A DNA stretch of 64,000 nucleotides, from contig NC_052509.1 in NCBI RefSeq assembly GCF_014356525.2, positions 35,708,001-35,772,000 on the forward strand, read 5' to 3'. A model generated the notes under the pieces. That model was not told the origin of the DNA. It saw only the letters and a list, made by a program, of their open reading frames with translations, and searched no databases. Both the position numbers and the translations under genes were made by a program. The DNA is from Nilaparvata lugens. Its lineage: Eukaryota; Arthropoda; Insecta; Hemiptera; Delphacidae. How positions within the stretch are numbered: the stretch's first letter is position 1; the number at the start of each line of letters is the position of its first letter. Below are positions 1-9,757 of the stretch, piece after piece.

Positions 1-237
1 GCCAGATCCCCCGATCTTTTAGCCTGCGATTTTTTTTTGTGGGGCTACTTGAAAGGAAAAGTGTTTATGTCTCCAGCACCACTCACAATTCAGGAGTTGA
101 AGAATCGAATTCAGAATGAAATTGAACAAATTCCAGTGGAGATGCTGCAACGTGTAATGAGCAATGTTAGAAGAAGACTTACTGAGTGCATACATAGGAA
201 TGGTGGACATCTGACAGATGTTATTTTTCGAAAATAG
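1..237 (+). pseudogene. C-terminal fragment of a Tc1/mariner-like DDE transposase
   Basis: The frame is open from the first base of the window to the TAG at 235-237 (78 codons seen). It starts with the block RSPDLLACDFFLWGYLK, the signature around the last catalytic segment of a large arthropod Tc1/mariner-type (IS630-like) transposase group, and ends with the usual helical tail (EMLQRVMSNVRRRL) and a DVIF ending. The enzyme cuts and pastes its own element by DDE chemistry. The N-terminal DNA-binding domain and the first catalytic residues lie outside the window, so I cannot say whether the copy is intact. An AATAAA lies at 323-328. It abuts the virus-like module but belongs to a different element. 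Confidence 0.75.
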
Positions 238-360
238 TACTTTTCTTTTCTATTTTTTTAATTTTTTGAGTTTGTAAACTAAATGCTACTATCTTTACTC
301 TGTGTTTTTGTATGTTTCATGTCAATAAATCTAATCATTCACTCTTGATAATGCTTTTAA

Positions 361-672
361 AATCGCCCGATTGACTGCCGCACCTTGTATATGCTAGATG
401 CATTACCCCAAAAAATTCTAAAAAACAAGAATGGCATTGTGAATTTAGCGAGGGAAAGCGAGGATGGCACACATTGGGTTGCATATAAAAAAGTCGGCTC
501 TAATGTTTGGTATTTTGATCCAATTGGGAATTTACAACCGCCATACGAATTGGACAAATATTGGAAAAAATAAATTGTAGTAAATATATTTTATAATGTA
601 GAGCACATGCAACCATTAAATAGTGATTTTTGTGGTCATCTTACATTATTGTTTCTTGCAAATCAGTTGTAA
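361..672 (+). pseudogene. Adenain/Ulp1-type cysteine protease remnant of a Polinton-like module
   Basis: The frame opens after a TAA at 358-360 and carries the block GIVNL, then THWVAYKK, then YFDPIGNLQPP, the histidine and aspartate part of the adenovirus-type maturation protease found in Polinton/Maverick and adintovirus-like elements. A TAA at 571-573 interrupts it, but the same frame continues and reaches FCGHL at about 634-648, where the family has its catalytic cysteine, before a natural-looking stop at 670-672. So histidine, aspartate and cysteine motifs are all still visible although one nonsense codon separates them. The N-terminal part of the family is missing. Such proteases process capsid proteins, which fits the capsid-like neighbours on the same strand. 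Confidence 0.7.
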
Positions 673-703
673 TTAAGTGTTTGTGCTGAACACACATTAC
701 AAG

Positions 704-949
704 ATGGTTGTTATTACATTAAGATCTAACACAAGTAACCTCTACAAACATTTACAAGAAATTATAGAATTGGATAAAAATTGTGAATGGGAAATTGGAT
801 TGATTAATTTTTGTAGTTACAATAGTATTGCAAACGTTAACAAAGGAACAAATTCCAGCTTCAAATATGGTGATAGATTAATTGAGCTGGATACGGGTGC
901 ATATGAAGTTGAGGATATTATAAAATCTTTGAAGAATAAATTGAATATT
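704..949 (+). pseudogene. Penton/minor-capsid-like protein, 5' part (split by LINE)
   Basis: ATG at 704, 31 bases after the protease stop. The protein begins MVVITLRSNTSNL and contains GLINFCSYNSIANV, a signature I recognise from an uncharacterised family that recurs in insect and cnidarian genomes next to double-jelly-roll capsid genes, so I infer a minor capsid or penton role. The frame runs into the oligo-T tail of a LINE at 950. The remainder of the gene lies at 4932-5378 in the same phase. Without the insertion the protein would be about 230 residues, the normal range for the family. The function is inferred from company kept, not shown. Confidence 0.6.
941..949. repeat. Target-site duplication, left copy (LINE)
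   Basis: TTGAATATT, immediately before the oligo-T tract. The identical 9-mer is at 4923-4931. It marks the integration point of the LINE inside the penton-like gene. Confidence 0.9.
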
Positions 950-1151
950 TTTTTTTTTTTTTTTTTTTGTTATTTCTATCAAAACTAGTCACTAGGACTA
1001 ACCATTAATTTTGTTCTGTTATTTCTTATCCTAAATTAATTTTTTATTGCTAAAGTCTTCCAGTGAAGCCTACAGTTCCAATCTATAATTTCACTACTTT
1101 AAATTATTTCACTACACTTTTATTCAATATACTTTAATCACTCCACTAGCA

Positions 1152-3838
1152 CTACACCAACTCGAAGGGCTTTGTTCTCTTCAACCTCCTAGTGAGTTCA
1201 GTGTTGTCTAGTAGTTGGATGACTTCGGTGTTGTCGTGTTGATGAAGACGTGACTCATGATGGGCTGCCAATCGTCTTATCTCACAGGTCACATAGGGGA
1301 TGTGCAGATCTCGGTGCAAATCGCTGTTCCTTATGTACCAGGGCGCATTCACCATGTTCCGCAGTACTTTGTTTTGGAATGTTTGAATCTGACTGATGTT
1401 AGATGTTCTAGAGCAGCCCCAAAGCTGAATTCCATACGTCCAGACAGGTTTTAGAATTTGTTTGTAAACCATAACTTGTTGTCCAATGAGAGTTGTGATT
1501 GACGGCCCAATAGCCAATAGATTTTACTGTATTTGAGTCCTAGCTCGCTCCTTTTCATCTTGATATGCTCTTTCCATTTCAACTTGGCATCAAGAGTCAT
1601 TCCAAGGTATTTTGCTGTGTTGCTGTGTGGTACTACATTCCCATTCAGATTTATTCGAATCGGGTCATTGATAATTTTGTTTGTGAAGTTGATATGAATA
1701 GACTTCATCTCATTTAATCGAATTCTCCATTTTTTGGTCCAGTCACTGAATCTGTAGCTAGCATTCTGTAGTTTTGTGGCTGCTTCTTGTACTGTTTCCC
1801 CTTCTGCCAGTATTGCAGTATCATCAGCAAAAGTAGCTATTGTCACTGCATCCAATTCAGGAAGATCGCTTGTGTACAGCACATAAAGAACTGGTCCAAG
1901 AACACTACCCTGTGGAACTCCAGCCCTTATTTACTTCAATTCGGAGACGTCGTCACCTTGTTTTACTCTGAATAATCTGTTGTTGATGTATGATTTTAAA
2001 AGTTTTACAAGTTGAGTGGGGAGAATTTTATGAAGTTTAATGATCAGTCCTTCATGCCACACTTTGTCAAATGCCTGTGCCACATCAAGGAAGATTGCTG
2101 AACATATCGATTTTTTCTCTAATGACTTCTCTATTACATTGGTGATTCTATGTACTTGGTCCAGGGTTGAGTGCTTCTGCCTGAAACCAAATTGATAGGT
2201 TGGTATCAGATTCCTGCTACTTATGATGGGAGTCAATCTCTTCATTAGCAATTTCTCAAAAAGCTTTGAAATTACAGGTAGAAGAGATATTGGGCGGTAT
2301 GATTTTGCTTCTTGAGGACATTTCCCAGGCTTTTGCAACATAATGACTTCTGCCACCTTCCAAATTGTAGGAAAATGCTGTAATCGGAGTGATGCATTGA
2401 ATAAGTATGTTAGCATGACAATACCTTTCCTTGGAAGTTTCTTCAAGATTTCACCTGTAATCAGATCAAACCCAGGTGCTTTTTTGGTATTCATATTATA
2501 TTTTATTTCTTCTTGAACCTCATTTATAGAAACTGGATCAATCTCTGTATCTAAATCATCCATTATATCTTCTTCAGGATCAATTTCAGATTGAATGTTG
2601 TTTGGTTGGAAGATTTCTTCTAGATGATTAGCAAATAAATCTGCCTTTTCTCTGTTATTTCTTGCCCAAGTACCATCTGGTTTTCTAATTGGAGGGGATT
2701 GTAATATTGGCCGCTTAATCCTTTTTGTTGCTTTCCATAATGAATAATCTGTACTGGCATCAGCTGTCAAATTTTGAAGGTAGTTATTAATGGATCCCTC
2801 AGTTAGTTTCCTTATCTCTCTTCTCAATTGTTGTGTTCTGTTATTCAAGATATTTTTGTCAGCAGGATCACGAGTTTGTTGCCATCTTCTTCTTGCCCTT
2901 CATTTTTCTAAAACAAGTTGTCGAATCTCCAGAGGGTAATTGCATCCTTTTGTTTTCCTGGTATATTGTCTGGTGTTTTTCCAGGCTGATTTCTGGATTT
3001 GCCACATGAAATTTTCTGCGGCTTCATCTAGCTGCTCAGTTGTTCTAAGTGGAATATTCAAGTTGATTTCATTCTCCAAATCCACTTTAAAAGCTTCCCA
3101 GTCTGTTGTTCTGTTGACTAACATTGGTCTGTCTTCTTTCTTTATTATTCGCTCACTAAGTGTGAGAATTACAGCTGAATGATCAGAATCCAGGTCAAAG
3201 CTCTCTTCAATGTCGATGAAATTACTGGATATTCTCTTTGTTATGAAGAAATCTAGAAGATCTGGAGTTTTATTCAAATCTGTTGGCCAATACGTAGGTG
3301 TCCCTGATGAATGGAATTCGCAGCCCAGCTCCTGGATAGCCTCTCTGAGTTCTTTTCCTTTGGTAGTCGTGAGTCTTGAACCCCAATCCTTATTCTTGGC
3401 ATTAAAATCTCCACCCACTATGAATCTATCTCCAAGCTGATGAAGAATATTGTATAATCATTTTTCTTTAAATTGTAACGTGGTGGAAATATGCAGCTCC
3501 AACAAGTATTTTCTGGTTGATGGACTCTATTCCAACTACAGTTAGCTGTATTTCATTACTTTGAATACTGAAGTCTTCATAGTGTTTAATACTCTCCTTC
3601 ACTATTACAGCACTTCCACCTCTTGCTTGATTTTGAGGATGAATAGTTTCGTAAACATTATATCCATTGATTTTGAAGTGAGTCTGCTCAGTTGAATGGG
3701 TTTCAGAGATGAGGCAAACATCTATATTTTGTGTCTTTAGAATATTTCTATTTCTTGTTTTCTATTATTATTGATATTATTTATTCCATTGGCATTCCAG
3801 GTAGCAATCCTTATATCTTGTTGGCTCGCAATATTCAT
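1152..3838 (-). pseudogene. LINE ORF2: endonuclease and reverse transcriptase (broken)
   Basis: Read on minus from ATG at 3838-3836. An APE-type endonuclease comes first (ATWNANGI near 3800, ISETH near 3710, GGDFNAKN at 3418-3390, SDHSAV near 3190), then the reverse transcriptase (SYRPISLLPVISKLFEKL near 2290, FLDVAQAFDKVWHEGL near 2070, catalytic FADD near 1830), then a C-terminal block with YGIQLWG and APWYIRN ending at 1152. This order and the tail are typical of Jockey elements. The frame is broken several times: a stop near 3735, a shift near 3460, shifts near 2890 and 1920, and one near 1515. Together they nick target DNA and copy the RNA in place; this copy cannot encode an intact enzyme. 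Confidence 0.9.
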
Positions 3839-4922
3839 TTTCTAGTTTTCTTCTCAATACTCTTACTCTTCCCTTCCAAGCTGTCAAGTCGTCCAGAAAG
3901 AATATTTAAACTGTTCAAAATTTCCTGCAAAACCTTATTGACTTCAACTGGTTGTTGTTGTTGTTGTTGTTGCTTTGGTTGGCTCTCCTGTTGTAGGCTT
4001 GGAGTGGGTTTCGTTACTTGGGAATAGGATATTTCTCCAGTGTACTTTTTTGAAGTGAAGTTTCTTTGTTTAGTTGTATGTGGTACTTCGCTACTTCTTT
4101 TAACTAGGTTTTCTTTTTCAGTTCTCCTTCTCTGAAGTTATTTTGCGATGAGACAGCCTCTGTAGTTAGCTGGGTGAGCCTCAGCACAATTGAAACATTT
4201 GGCTGGGGTTTCTTTAGCCTTAGTACACGAAATAGTCCAGTGTTTTCCAGCACACTTCACACACACAGGTTCATGTTGACAGTATGTCTGTGTATGACCA
4301 AACCGCTGACAACGTTTACACTGTGGAATCATTTTATTACTTCTAATTGATTCAATTTTCACTTTCATGTAGCAAATATGTTTAATTTCAAATATTCTTT
4401 TTGTATCTTCTGTATTCTTGAATGTTAGCATGAACATTGGAAGTCTGATGATGTGTTCTTTTCATCTTTCTTCACTTTTTTCATTTTGTTGACAGCACTG
4501 ATTATTTGAAAGCCTCTGCTTAGAAGATCGTTCTTTATATCCTCTGGATCGCATGATGGATGAAGCTCTTTAGCCATGACATGAATTGGACGAGTTTGTT
4601 TATTTTCATACGTGTGCCATTCATATTTAGCTTCATTCAACATCTTAGTTAAATCTCTGTATTCTTGTTCAGTTTCAACATTCAATTTTAGCTGGTTGTT
4701 GTTCATCATGTTGGCACTGAAATTGAGATTTTTCGATTTCAATGCCTCTTTAATTTTCGAATACTCTTGTATATTGCTTAATATGACGGGTGGTGGCTTG
4801 TTTCTCTTTTCTGTCGGTTTCATACTTGTAGAATCAGTTGCAGGCCTTATTTTTTCTGGTGAGTCACGGATTTTTCTCTTCTTTTGTTTAGGGAGAATCC
4901 ATGCAGTCTCTGATGCTACCAT
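3835..4922 (-). pseudogene. LINE ORF1: gag-like nucleic-acid-binding protein (broken)
   Basis: Starts on minus at ATG 4922-4920. A basic, proline-rich N-terminus is followed by a domain of the kind found before zinc knuckles in Jockey ORF1, then three CCHC-type knuckles between about 4320 and 4150 (CKRCQRFGHTQTYC, CVKCAGKHWTISC, CFNCAEAHPANYRGC). A frameshift lies near 4430 and a TAA at 4140-4138; beyond it the same frame runs on through a glutamine run (GTT repeats on +, 3953-3972) to a TGA at 3837-3835. That TGA overlaps the ORF2 start as ATGA. The protein would package the element RNA. Confidence 0.88.
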
Positions 4923-4931
4923 TTGAATATT
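4923..4931. repeat. Target-site duplication, right copy (LINE)
   Basis: TTGAATATT directly beyond the LINE ORF1 start, identical to 941-949. The interrupted host reading frame resumes right after it. Confidence 0.9.
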
Positions 4932-5378
4932 GATGAGAAGAAGAATAAACTTATTATACGAGCAAACACAAATACTATGAAGATTGAAATTCATTCTGAT
5001 AAAGCTATTGATTTAACATGTACTGATTCAATTGGTAAGATACTTGGTTTTGATAATGTTGTTTTGCAAGCAAATAAATGGCATTATTCCCAGCATTTGG
5101 TTAACATAACAAGCATTGGTAGTATTGTACTCGAGTGTAATTTAGCATGTGGTAGTTACTCTGACGGAGAACAAAAACATATAATCTACGAATTTTTGCC
5201 AAAGGTTCCTAGCGGTTATTTAATAAACGAAGTACCATCACCAATTATTTATGTACCTTTGAATACTCATCGAATTCAAACTATTAATGTAAAGGTAACA
5301 GACCAGAACGGATTGTTTATTGATTTCCATGGAGATACAATTACAATTAGGTTGCACATACGTGAAAAACAAAAGTAA
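4932..5378 (+). pseudogene. Penton/minor-capsid-like protein, 3' part
   Basis: Continuation, in phase across the duplicated 9-mer, of the gene that starts at 704. It contains DSIGKILGFDN, IVLECNLACGSY, YEFLPKVPSGY and a C-terminal VTDQNG...TIRLHI block, all recurrent in the same uncharacterised family beside double-jelly-roll capsid genes. The stop is at 5376-5378, six bases before the next ORF. No break is visible other than the LINE. A structural role at the capsid vertex is an inference from the gene neighbourhood. Confidence 0.6.
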
Positions 5379-5383
5379 ACATA

Positions 5384-5569
5384 ATGGGTTATCTTGTTTT
5401 CAATCCACGTTCAAATAAGACATGTACACTCAATGTCATTAGAGAGATGAACGTGAGAGCATCAACACCTAAAAACAAACCTGCTTTGTCAGCTAAAAGT
5501 GTGAGAATATTAGAAAAGTTAGGTTTTATAGTTGATTGGCGGAATGTTAGGAGGAGGAGCCGCAATTAG
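5384..5569 (+). CDS. Small conserved protein upstream of the capsid gene
   Basis: ATG at 5384, 61 codons, starting six bases after the penton-like stop. The distinctive feature is a short C-terminal motif, LSAKSVRILEKLGF, resembling the LT-K-(N/S)-x-x-FL-x-x-LGF ending of small proteins that precede the capsid gene in related elements. It is basic and could be a core or cement protein, but that is not demonstrable here. Its 3' end overlaps the likely start of the capsid ORF (5544) in another frame; the family usually ends soon after the LGF motif, so the last ten residues may be a shifted tail. Confidence 0.45.
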   Translation: MGYLVFNPRSNKTCTLNVIREMNVRASTPKNKPALSAKSVRILEKLGFIVDWRNVRRRSRN

Positions 5570-6782
5570 TGAAATTCTGGACGTGGAGACAGAGCTTCAG
5601 TTTTATAATGATATAACCAAATTCCAATTTCACACTCATACAGTTTATTTGGGACAAGAAATAAAAAACTCTGACGAGGCATGTATTGGCCAAAATTCTT
5701 TAGATGACTATTCTTTACCTTGCAAATCATTTATATTTATTGAGGGAACAGTTAGCTGTACAAAACCGGGAACAGACCCGGCCGGTCCACCAGTTGCGGC
5801 AGACTATAAATTAAGCAGTAACATAATCGGTAACCTTTTTGATGAAATACGATATGAATTAGCAGGTCAGCAAATTTCTAAATCAAGATTGATTGGATTA
5901 ACATCCACAATTAAAGCTATACTAGTGAAGAATATGCTTGATAAGAACACATATCACTTGGCCGGTTTTGACAGAGCAGGATATGCGCTAACAGATAATA
6001 AATTCACTTTCTGTGTACCACTGAAATTAATCCTCCCGTTTTTTGAAGATTTTCAAAGAATAATTTTAAATTTGAAACAGGAGCTTGTGTTATTGAGGTC
6101 ACCGACAGAACTGAATTGTGTTGAGTCCGCAACTGGAACAAGCATTAGTGTGAAAATTACAAAACTGCAATGGAGAATGCCCTACATAACTTTAGATGAT
6201 CACATAAGACTGAAATTTTTGGGACTGCTCGATGCTGACACTCCACTGAAATTAGGTTTCTGGCATTGGGAAATTTGTGAATTACCAAATTTGCAAAATT
6301 CACTTAACCATTCTTGGGCAGTCCGCACCACATCGATTTTTGATAGTCCAAAATACATTATAATTGCATTTCAAAACGATCATAAGAATAAAATTAAAAA
6401 ATCAATATCTAATTTCGATAGCTGTGGTATTTACAATGTTAAAGTATATTTGAACAGCGAGTATTATCCATATGAAAATCTGCTAGGTAAAAAGGAACTA
6501 TTATACAGGATGTTTTTGGATTTCGCTCCCTTGTATTATAATCATTCAATCAATATCGAACTCGGAACAGAAATCGACTTTAAGACGTTTTGTGATTCAA
6601 CACCGCTGGTTGTTGTGGATTGTTCACACCAAACAAGTCATTTGAAATCTTCAACAGATGTTCGTATTGAAATGGAATTTAATACTGCAGTACCTGCAAA
6701 TACTTCCGCTTATTGCGTTTTAATTAGTGATCGTGTGATGGAGTACACACCTCTGACAAGCATGGTGAAAGAAGTTCAGTAA
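5544..6782 (+). CDS. Double-jelly-roll major-capsid-like protein
   Basis: Intact 412-residue ORF from ATG 5544 (the frame also extends back to 5532 with a non-ATG start) to TAA 6780-6782. Around residues 85-110 it carries NLFDEIRYELAGQQISKSR followed by GLTSTIKA, the hallmark of the double-jelly-roll-like family that arthropod genomes carry in many copies. Further blocks (FCVPLKLILPFFEDFQRI near 155, LRSP near 185, KLQWRMPYI near 210, then a C-terminal RIEMEF segment and a final TSMV) also fit. In Polinton, adintovirus and PLV-type elements this fold builds the icosahedral shell. It is the least damaged gene in the module, which is notable next to three broken neighbours. Confidence 0.65.
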   Translation: MLGGGAAISEILDVETELQFYNDITKFQFHTHTVYLGQEIKNSDEACIGQNSLDDYSLPCKSFIFIEGTVSCTKPGTDPAGPPVAADYKLSSNIIGNLFDEIRYELAGQQISKSRLIGLTSTIKAILVKNMLDKNTYHLAGFDRAGYALTDNKFTFCVPLKLILPFFEDFQRIILNLKQELVLLRSPTELNCVESATGTSISVKITKLQWRMPYITLDDHIRLKFLGLLDADTPLKLGFWHWEICELPNLQNSLNHSWAVRTTSIFDSPKYIIIAFQNDHKNKIKKSISNFDSCGIYNVKVYLNSEYYPYENLLGKKELLYRMFLDFAPLYYNHSINIELGTEIDFKTFCDSTPLVVVDCSHQTSHLKSSTDVRIEMEFNTAVPANTSAYCVLISDRVMEYTPLTSMVKEVQ

Positions 6783-6882
6783 TTTTATTGATAGAGTGCA
6801 CCGTGTGCAATATTATATAAGGTGTGCACCCTGACAAATTTGGTTCATTATCAGTTTCACCTTTGAACAGGTAACATCTAAA

Positions 6883-7823
6883 ATGTCCTATTCTTTGTGT
6901 TCTGATATTTTGGAGAGTAAGAACAAAGTGCAAACTCAGTCTATTGGTATCCAGTGTGATCTTGATTCTGATAGTTTCTATTATGAGCCAAGGTGCAGTA
7001 CACCGATCCAGAAGCCACAGGAGGTGGAGGAGCAGAAACGGGAGGAGGAGGAGAAAGACGAAGAATTCAACGAGTCCGCCAAACAGAAAAAAGTGGACAA
7101 GCAAGTGATTACGAAAATTGCTACAGTTGATCTTCACTGGTTTAAACAAGATTGTAATCAAATTATTGTAAAAGAACTTGCCATAATTGATCAGTTTAAT
7201 AATTATATTGTATTCCATTTCAAATAGCCATTTGCAAAGATGGAATTGAGTGCAAAATTGTATAACGATGTAACATGGTTAGAACGTCACTATCATAAAA
7301 TAAAATGGGAAGATGGAGATTTAGAATCACTGACTCATTAATACGTGATTACCTTGTAGGTTATGAAAAAATTTTCACAAAAGGAACTGAGAAAGCAAAG
7401 TATTTAAGAAGAGTGCATACTAACGTTCAATGTATACCAGAGGATTTTGCAAAACCCGATTCCAGCTTTTTCACTAGTTCATGGTGTTATGCTGTGTGTA
7501 ACATTCATAAAAATAGACCAGATGGACGATGTACTTTGTTCAGTGCTCAACATTATGATTCTTTGTTGTTTAAAAATATGTATCAAACAAATAATTTCAT
7601 GTGTGGAAACAATCAAATGCAAAGTATGATAATGGCCGCGATGTACACGAATTCACAGAAAAAAAAATTTGCTCATTATGGATTCTTCTACAACAGAAAA
7701 GAGATTCAGTGTGTTTATTGCATGCATGCATTGAGACTGCATAAAGCACGTACATGTTGCCTGTCTACAATTAATGAAGAAAGACCACTTAATTACTCTA
7801 TAATAGTCCCAGCCTACACTTAG
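6883..7823 (+). pseudogene. Conserved exonuclease-like protein of the module (frameshifted)
   Basis: ATG 6883. An acidic low-complexity stretch (EEEEKDEEF, about residues 45-62) leads to the block VDLHWFK...IVKELAI...FHFK, which in arthropod and cnidarian relatives is the start of a conserved domain. A TAG at 7225-7227 interrupts it. The same frame goes on (WLERHYHKIKWEDGD, also diagnostic) to a TAA at 7339-7341, and homology moves to another frame from about 7322 (LIRDYLVGYEKIFTKGTEKAKYL) to the stop at 7821-7823. A late Cys-His-Cys cluster (CYAVCNIH near 7483) matches the family's metal-binding tail. I suspect an exonuclease fold, without proof. One stop and one frameshift make it a pseudogene. 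Confidence 0.6.
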
Positions 7824-7842
7824 TTTTGTTAATTCGCTTATC

Positions 7843-8115
7843 ATGGACCTGAGAAAGTGGTTGGCTGCTGACGAGTTGGAAGTGAGGTTAAAAAACTGTA
7901 TTGATTGGTATGATGAGTGTGAAAGTGCAATTAGGAAATCAACTCGTAAAAATTATAGTTTGGCAAAACAATTAAAAGACATTTTTCTAAGCATGGTTAA
8001 TTTAAATGACATAAGAGACTATCTATGTTATTATTGTCCTCATAATTTGTGTATAGATGAGATAATTAAAATTGAAGATGAAATTATGAATAGTTGTAAG
8101 GAAATGTGTAAATAA
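7843..8115 (+). CDS. Unrecognised 90-residue protein of the module
   Basis: ATG 7843, 20 bases after the preceding stop, TAA at 8113-8115. I do not recognise it. It is alpha-helix-rich by composition, with several cysteines in the C-terminal half (DYLCYYCPHNLC near residue 65). Same strand and tight spacing suggest it belongs to the virus-like module. Confidence 0.35.
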   Translation: MDLRKWLAADELEVRLKNCIDWYDECESAIRKSTRKNYSLAKQLKDIFLSMVNLNDIRDYLCYYCPHNLCIDEIIKIEDEIMNSCKEMCK

Positions 8116-8435
8116 ACTTTTTCTGTGTTCAAATGATTTTTCATTCAAATATCCCACTCACTTTTTAGTTTAGTAGCTGCTCAGAGCTAGACCTGACAAC
8201 ACCAGCACGTGTGCCATGATCTTTTTATACAAGTGAGACACACCCCCTTCAACCATCACTGATGCTAACAAGTACACAGCGTGCACATTGTCAATTTATA
8301 GAACAGAGACACATGCCAAACAGCTGGGAGGGCGTTAACATGCAGTGTTATGGTTTTTCAAAATTCAAGAAATTAACTCTTCTCTTGATGGCAATTTCAT
8401 TTAATGGATTTGATTCAATTGCGAAGAATAATTAA

Positions 8436-8654
8436 TTTTCAACAGGATGTCAAGATGCTGATTTACCGTTAACAAAAACAGAAAATGTGCACTTTCCAAT
8501 TATATCTGAGATATTCGAATTACTCGATATACTAGACAGTGGACATCTACATTATGATTGTACAAATGATTCACCATTATCTGTTGTTACAAATTCTGAT
8601 GAACTTTGGAAATGCTTGTATGATATTGCAGATAAAAAATGTAAAAGAACTTAG
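8436..8654 (+). pseudogene. Open frame without start codon at the module's 3' end
   Basis: Open for 72 codons from a TAA at 8433-8435 to TAG at 8652-8654 but with no ATG. It encodes an acidic segment (IFELLDILDSG, then DELWKCLYDIADKK). An AG preceded by pyrimidines (TTTTCAACAG) at about 8445 could be a splice acceptor, in which case this would be a terminal exon. Equally it may be a 5'-decayed gene. The stretch 8116-8435 before it shows only a TATA-like word (8223-8231) and no gene. Confidence 0.3.
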
Positions 8655-8747
8655 ATCATTGACCTCTCTGTAGAGATATGGATTCACTTTAATCTGACAG
8701 TATAGCAATAGATTATTAAGCTCTTCCCTATAATTTTCTACTTTGTT

Positions 8748-9113
8748 CTATAATGTATCTACTTTCAGTTCTGCCGCCTGTATGACCCCTTTCATATCCC
8801 TACTCATCCTTACCGACTTATCCTCCAATGATTCCTGCACTTCCTTCATTTCCGCCTTTATATCCTTCATTACTCTGGCCATTGTTTTCCCTAAAATTGT
8901 AGAAAATGACTTGAGAACCCCCTCTAACATAATCCTCCTTCTCGCTTCTTGGGAGATATTTGATGATTTATCACTGTTCCCAGGATTCATGGCAGTGACT
9001 GGAGATATCTGGGCAGTGGACTCCATCGCGCCCCCCTCAGCATCGACTACCGCTACTTCTCCCATCAGCAGTGTGTCTGCTACATCACTCTGTGCGGACA
9101 AAGAGAGACTCAT
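8748..9113 (-). pseudogene. N-terminal gag remnant of an LTR retroelement
   Basis: Minus-strand frame from ATG 9113-9111 to a stop at 8748; an upstream in-frame ATG is at 9134. The protein is polar, with a helical, probably coiled-coil C-terminal half (KAEMKEVQESLEDKS). I do not recognise the domain. The reason to call it gag is position: it lies about 620 bases downstream, in minus sense, of a retroviral-type primer-binding site at 9737-9754. It stops before any capsid domain or zinc knuckle, so most of the element is missing. Confidence 0.45.
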
Positions 9114-9736
9114 TTTAAAAAGATAATGTGTCAAAAATTTAAGAAAGTGAAAGTTTGGCTAACAAGGCCTTTATATTGGTCCACAAGATAGAATTTACAA
9201 GTGAGTGAATAAAGTGGTGACAGTGATAAAAAATTTTCAGAACATGGATTATTCTTAAAAAAAGGTATTTACCAAATTAAAGCTTATTTTGTCTTATGTC
9301 ATATTCAGATCTGTCAATTTGCTCAGTATGCCTTTATTTATGACTATACGGCCTTCTTTTACAAATAATATTATACTAAAAGAGATCAAATGTCAACTTC
9401 TGAGTAGCTTATTGCTGATTGTAGCCTATATTACTTTTAAACTGTCTTATTTTTAACTTGTTAATGAATTGATAAAATTCAGCAATTTAGGCCCATAAAA
9501 TATTCTAAAATATAGTTCCAACAATAATAAAATTATAAAAATAATTCTTCTTCGCCTAAAGCTATTATTTCCCAAAAATATTTTTTATTCTACTTGAGGT
9601 CACAAACAAAATCTCACTGCCAATCGTCCATTCAAGACAAATCCCAATCTGTATTGACTTGTCTATAACTATCAGCGATGTACAGCCCTGATTTTTACTC
9701 AATAATATGATTTGATGAGCCCTGTTCTCATCACCA
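9114..9736 (-). other. Probable untranslated leader of the LTR element
   Basis: AT-rich sequence between the primer-binding site and the gag-like start. No ORF of note. Confidence 0.35.
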
Positions 9737-9754
9737 GCCCCACATTGGGCGCCA
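9737..9754 (-). promoter_or_regulatory. Primer-binding site of an LTR element
   Basis: On the minus strand the sequence is TGGCGCCCAATGTGGGGC. TGGCGCC is the classic start of a tRNA 3'-end complement, and this 18-mer closely resembles primer-binding sites of many insect Ty3/gypsy and BEL elements. It begins three bases after GTTACA, a plausible LTR terminus. Confidence 0.7.
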
Positions 9755-9757
9755 TTG

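Larger units (their letters stand above)
950..4922 (-). mobile_element. Jockey-superfamily LINE, full-length insertion
   Basis: Non-LTR retrotransposon on the minus strand, 3973 bp. Its 3' poly(A) is the T run at 950-968, followed (minus sense) by a 3' UTR, ORF2 (3838-1152) and ORF1 (4922-3835). The 5' boundary falls exactly at the ORF1 start codon, so either there is no 5' UTR left or the copy is very slightly 5' truncated. Flanks are perfect 9-bp duplications. Both ORFs carry frameshifts or stops, so the copy looks dead, while the duplication is still perfect. Confidence 0.92.

Noticed and set aside
2940..3440. Plus-strand frames across the LINE
   Set aside because: Antisense shadows of the LINE endonuclease region.
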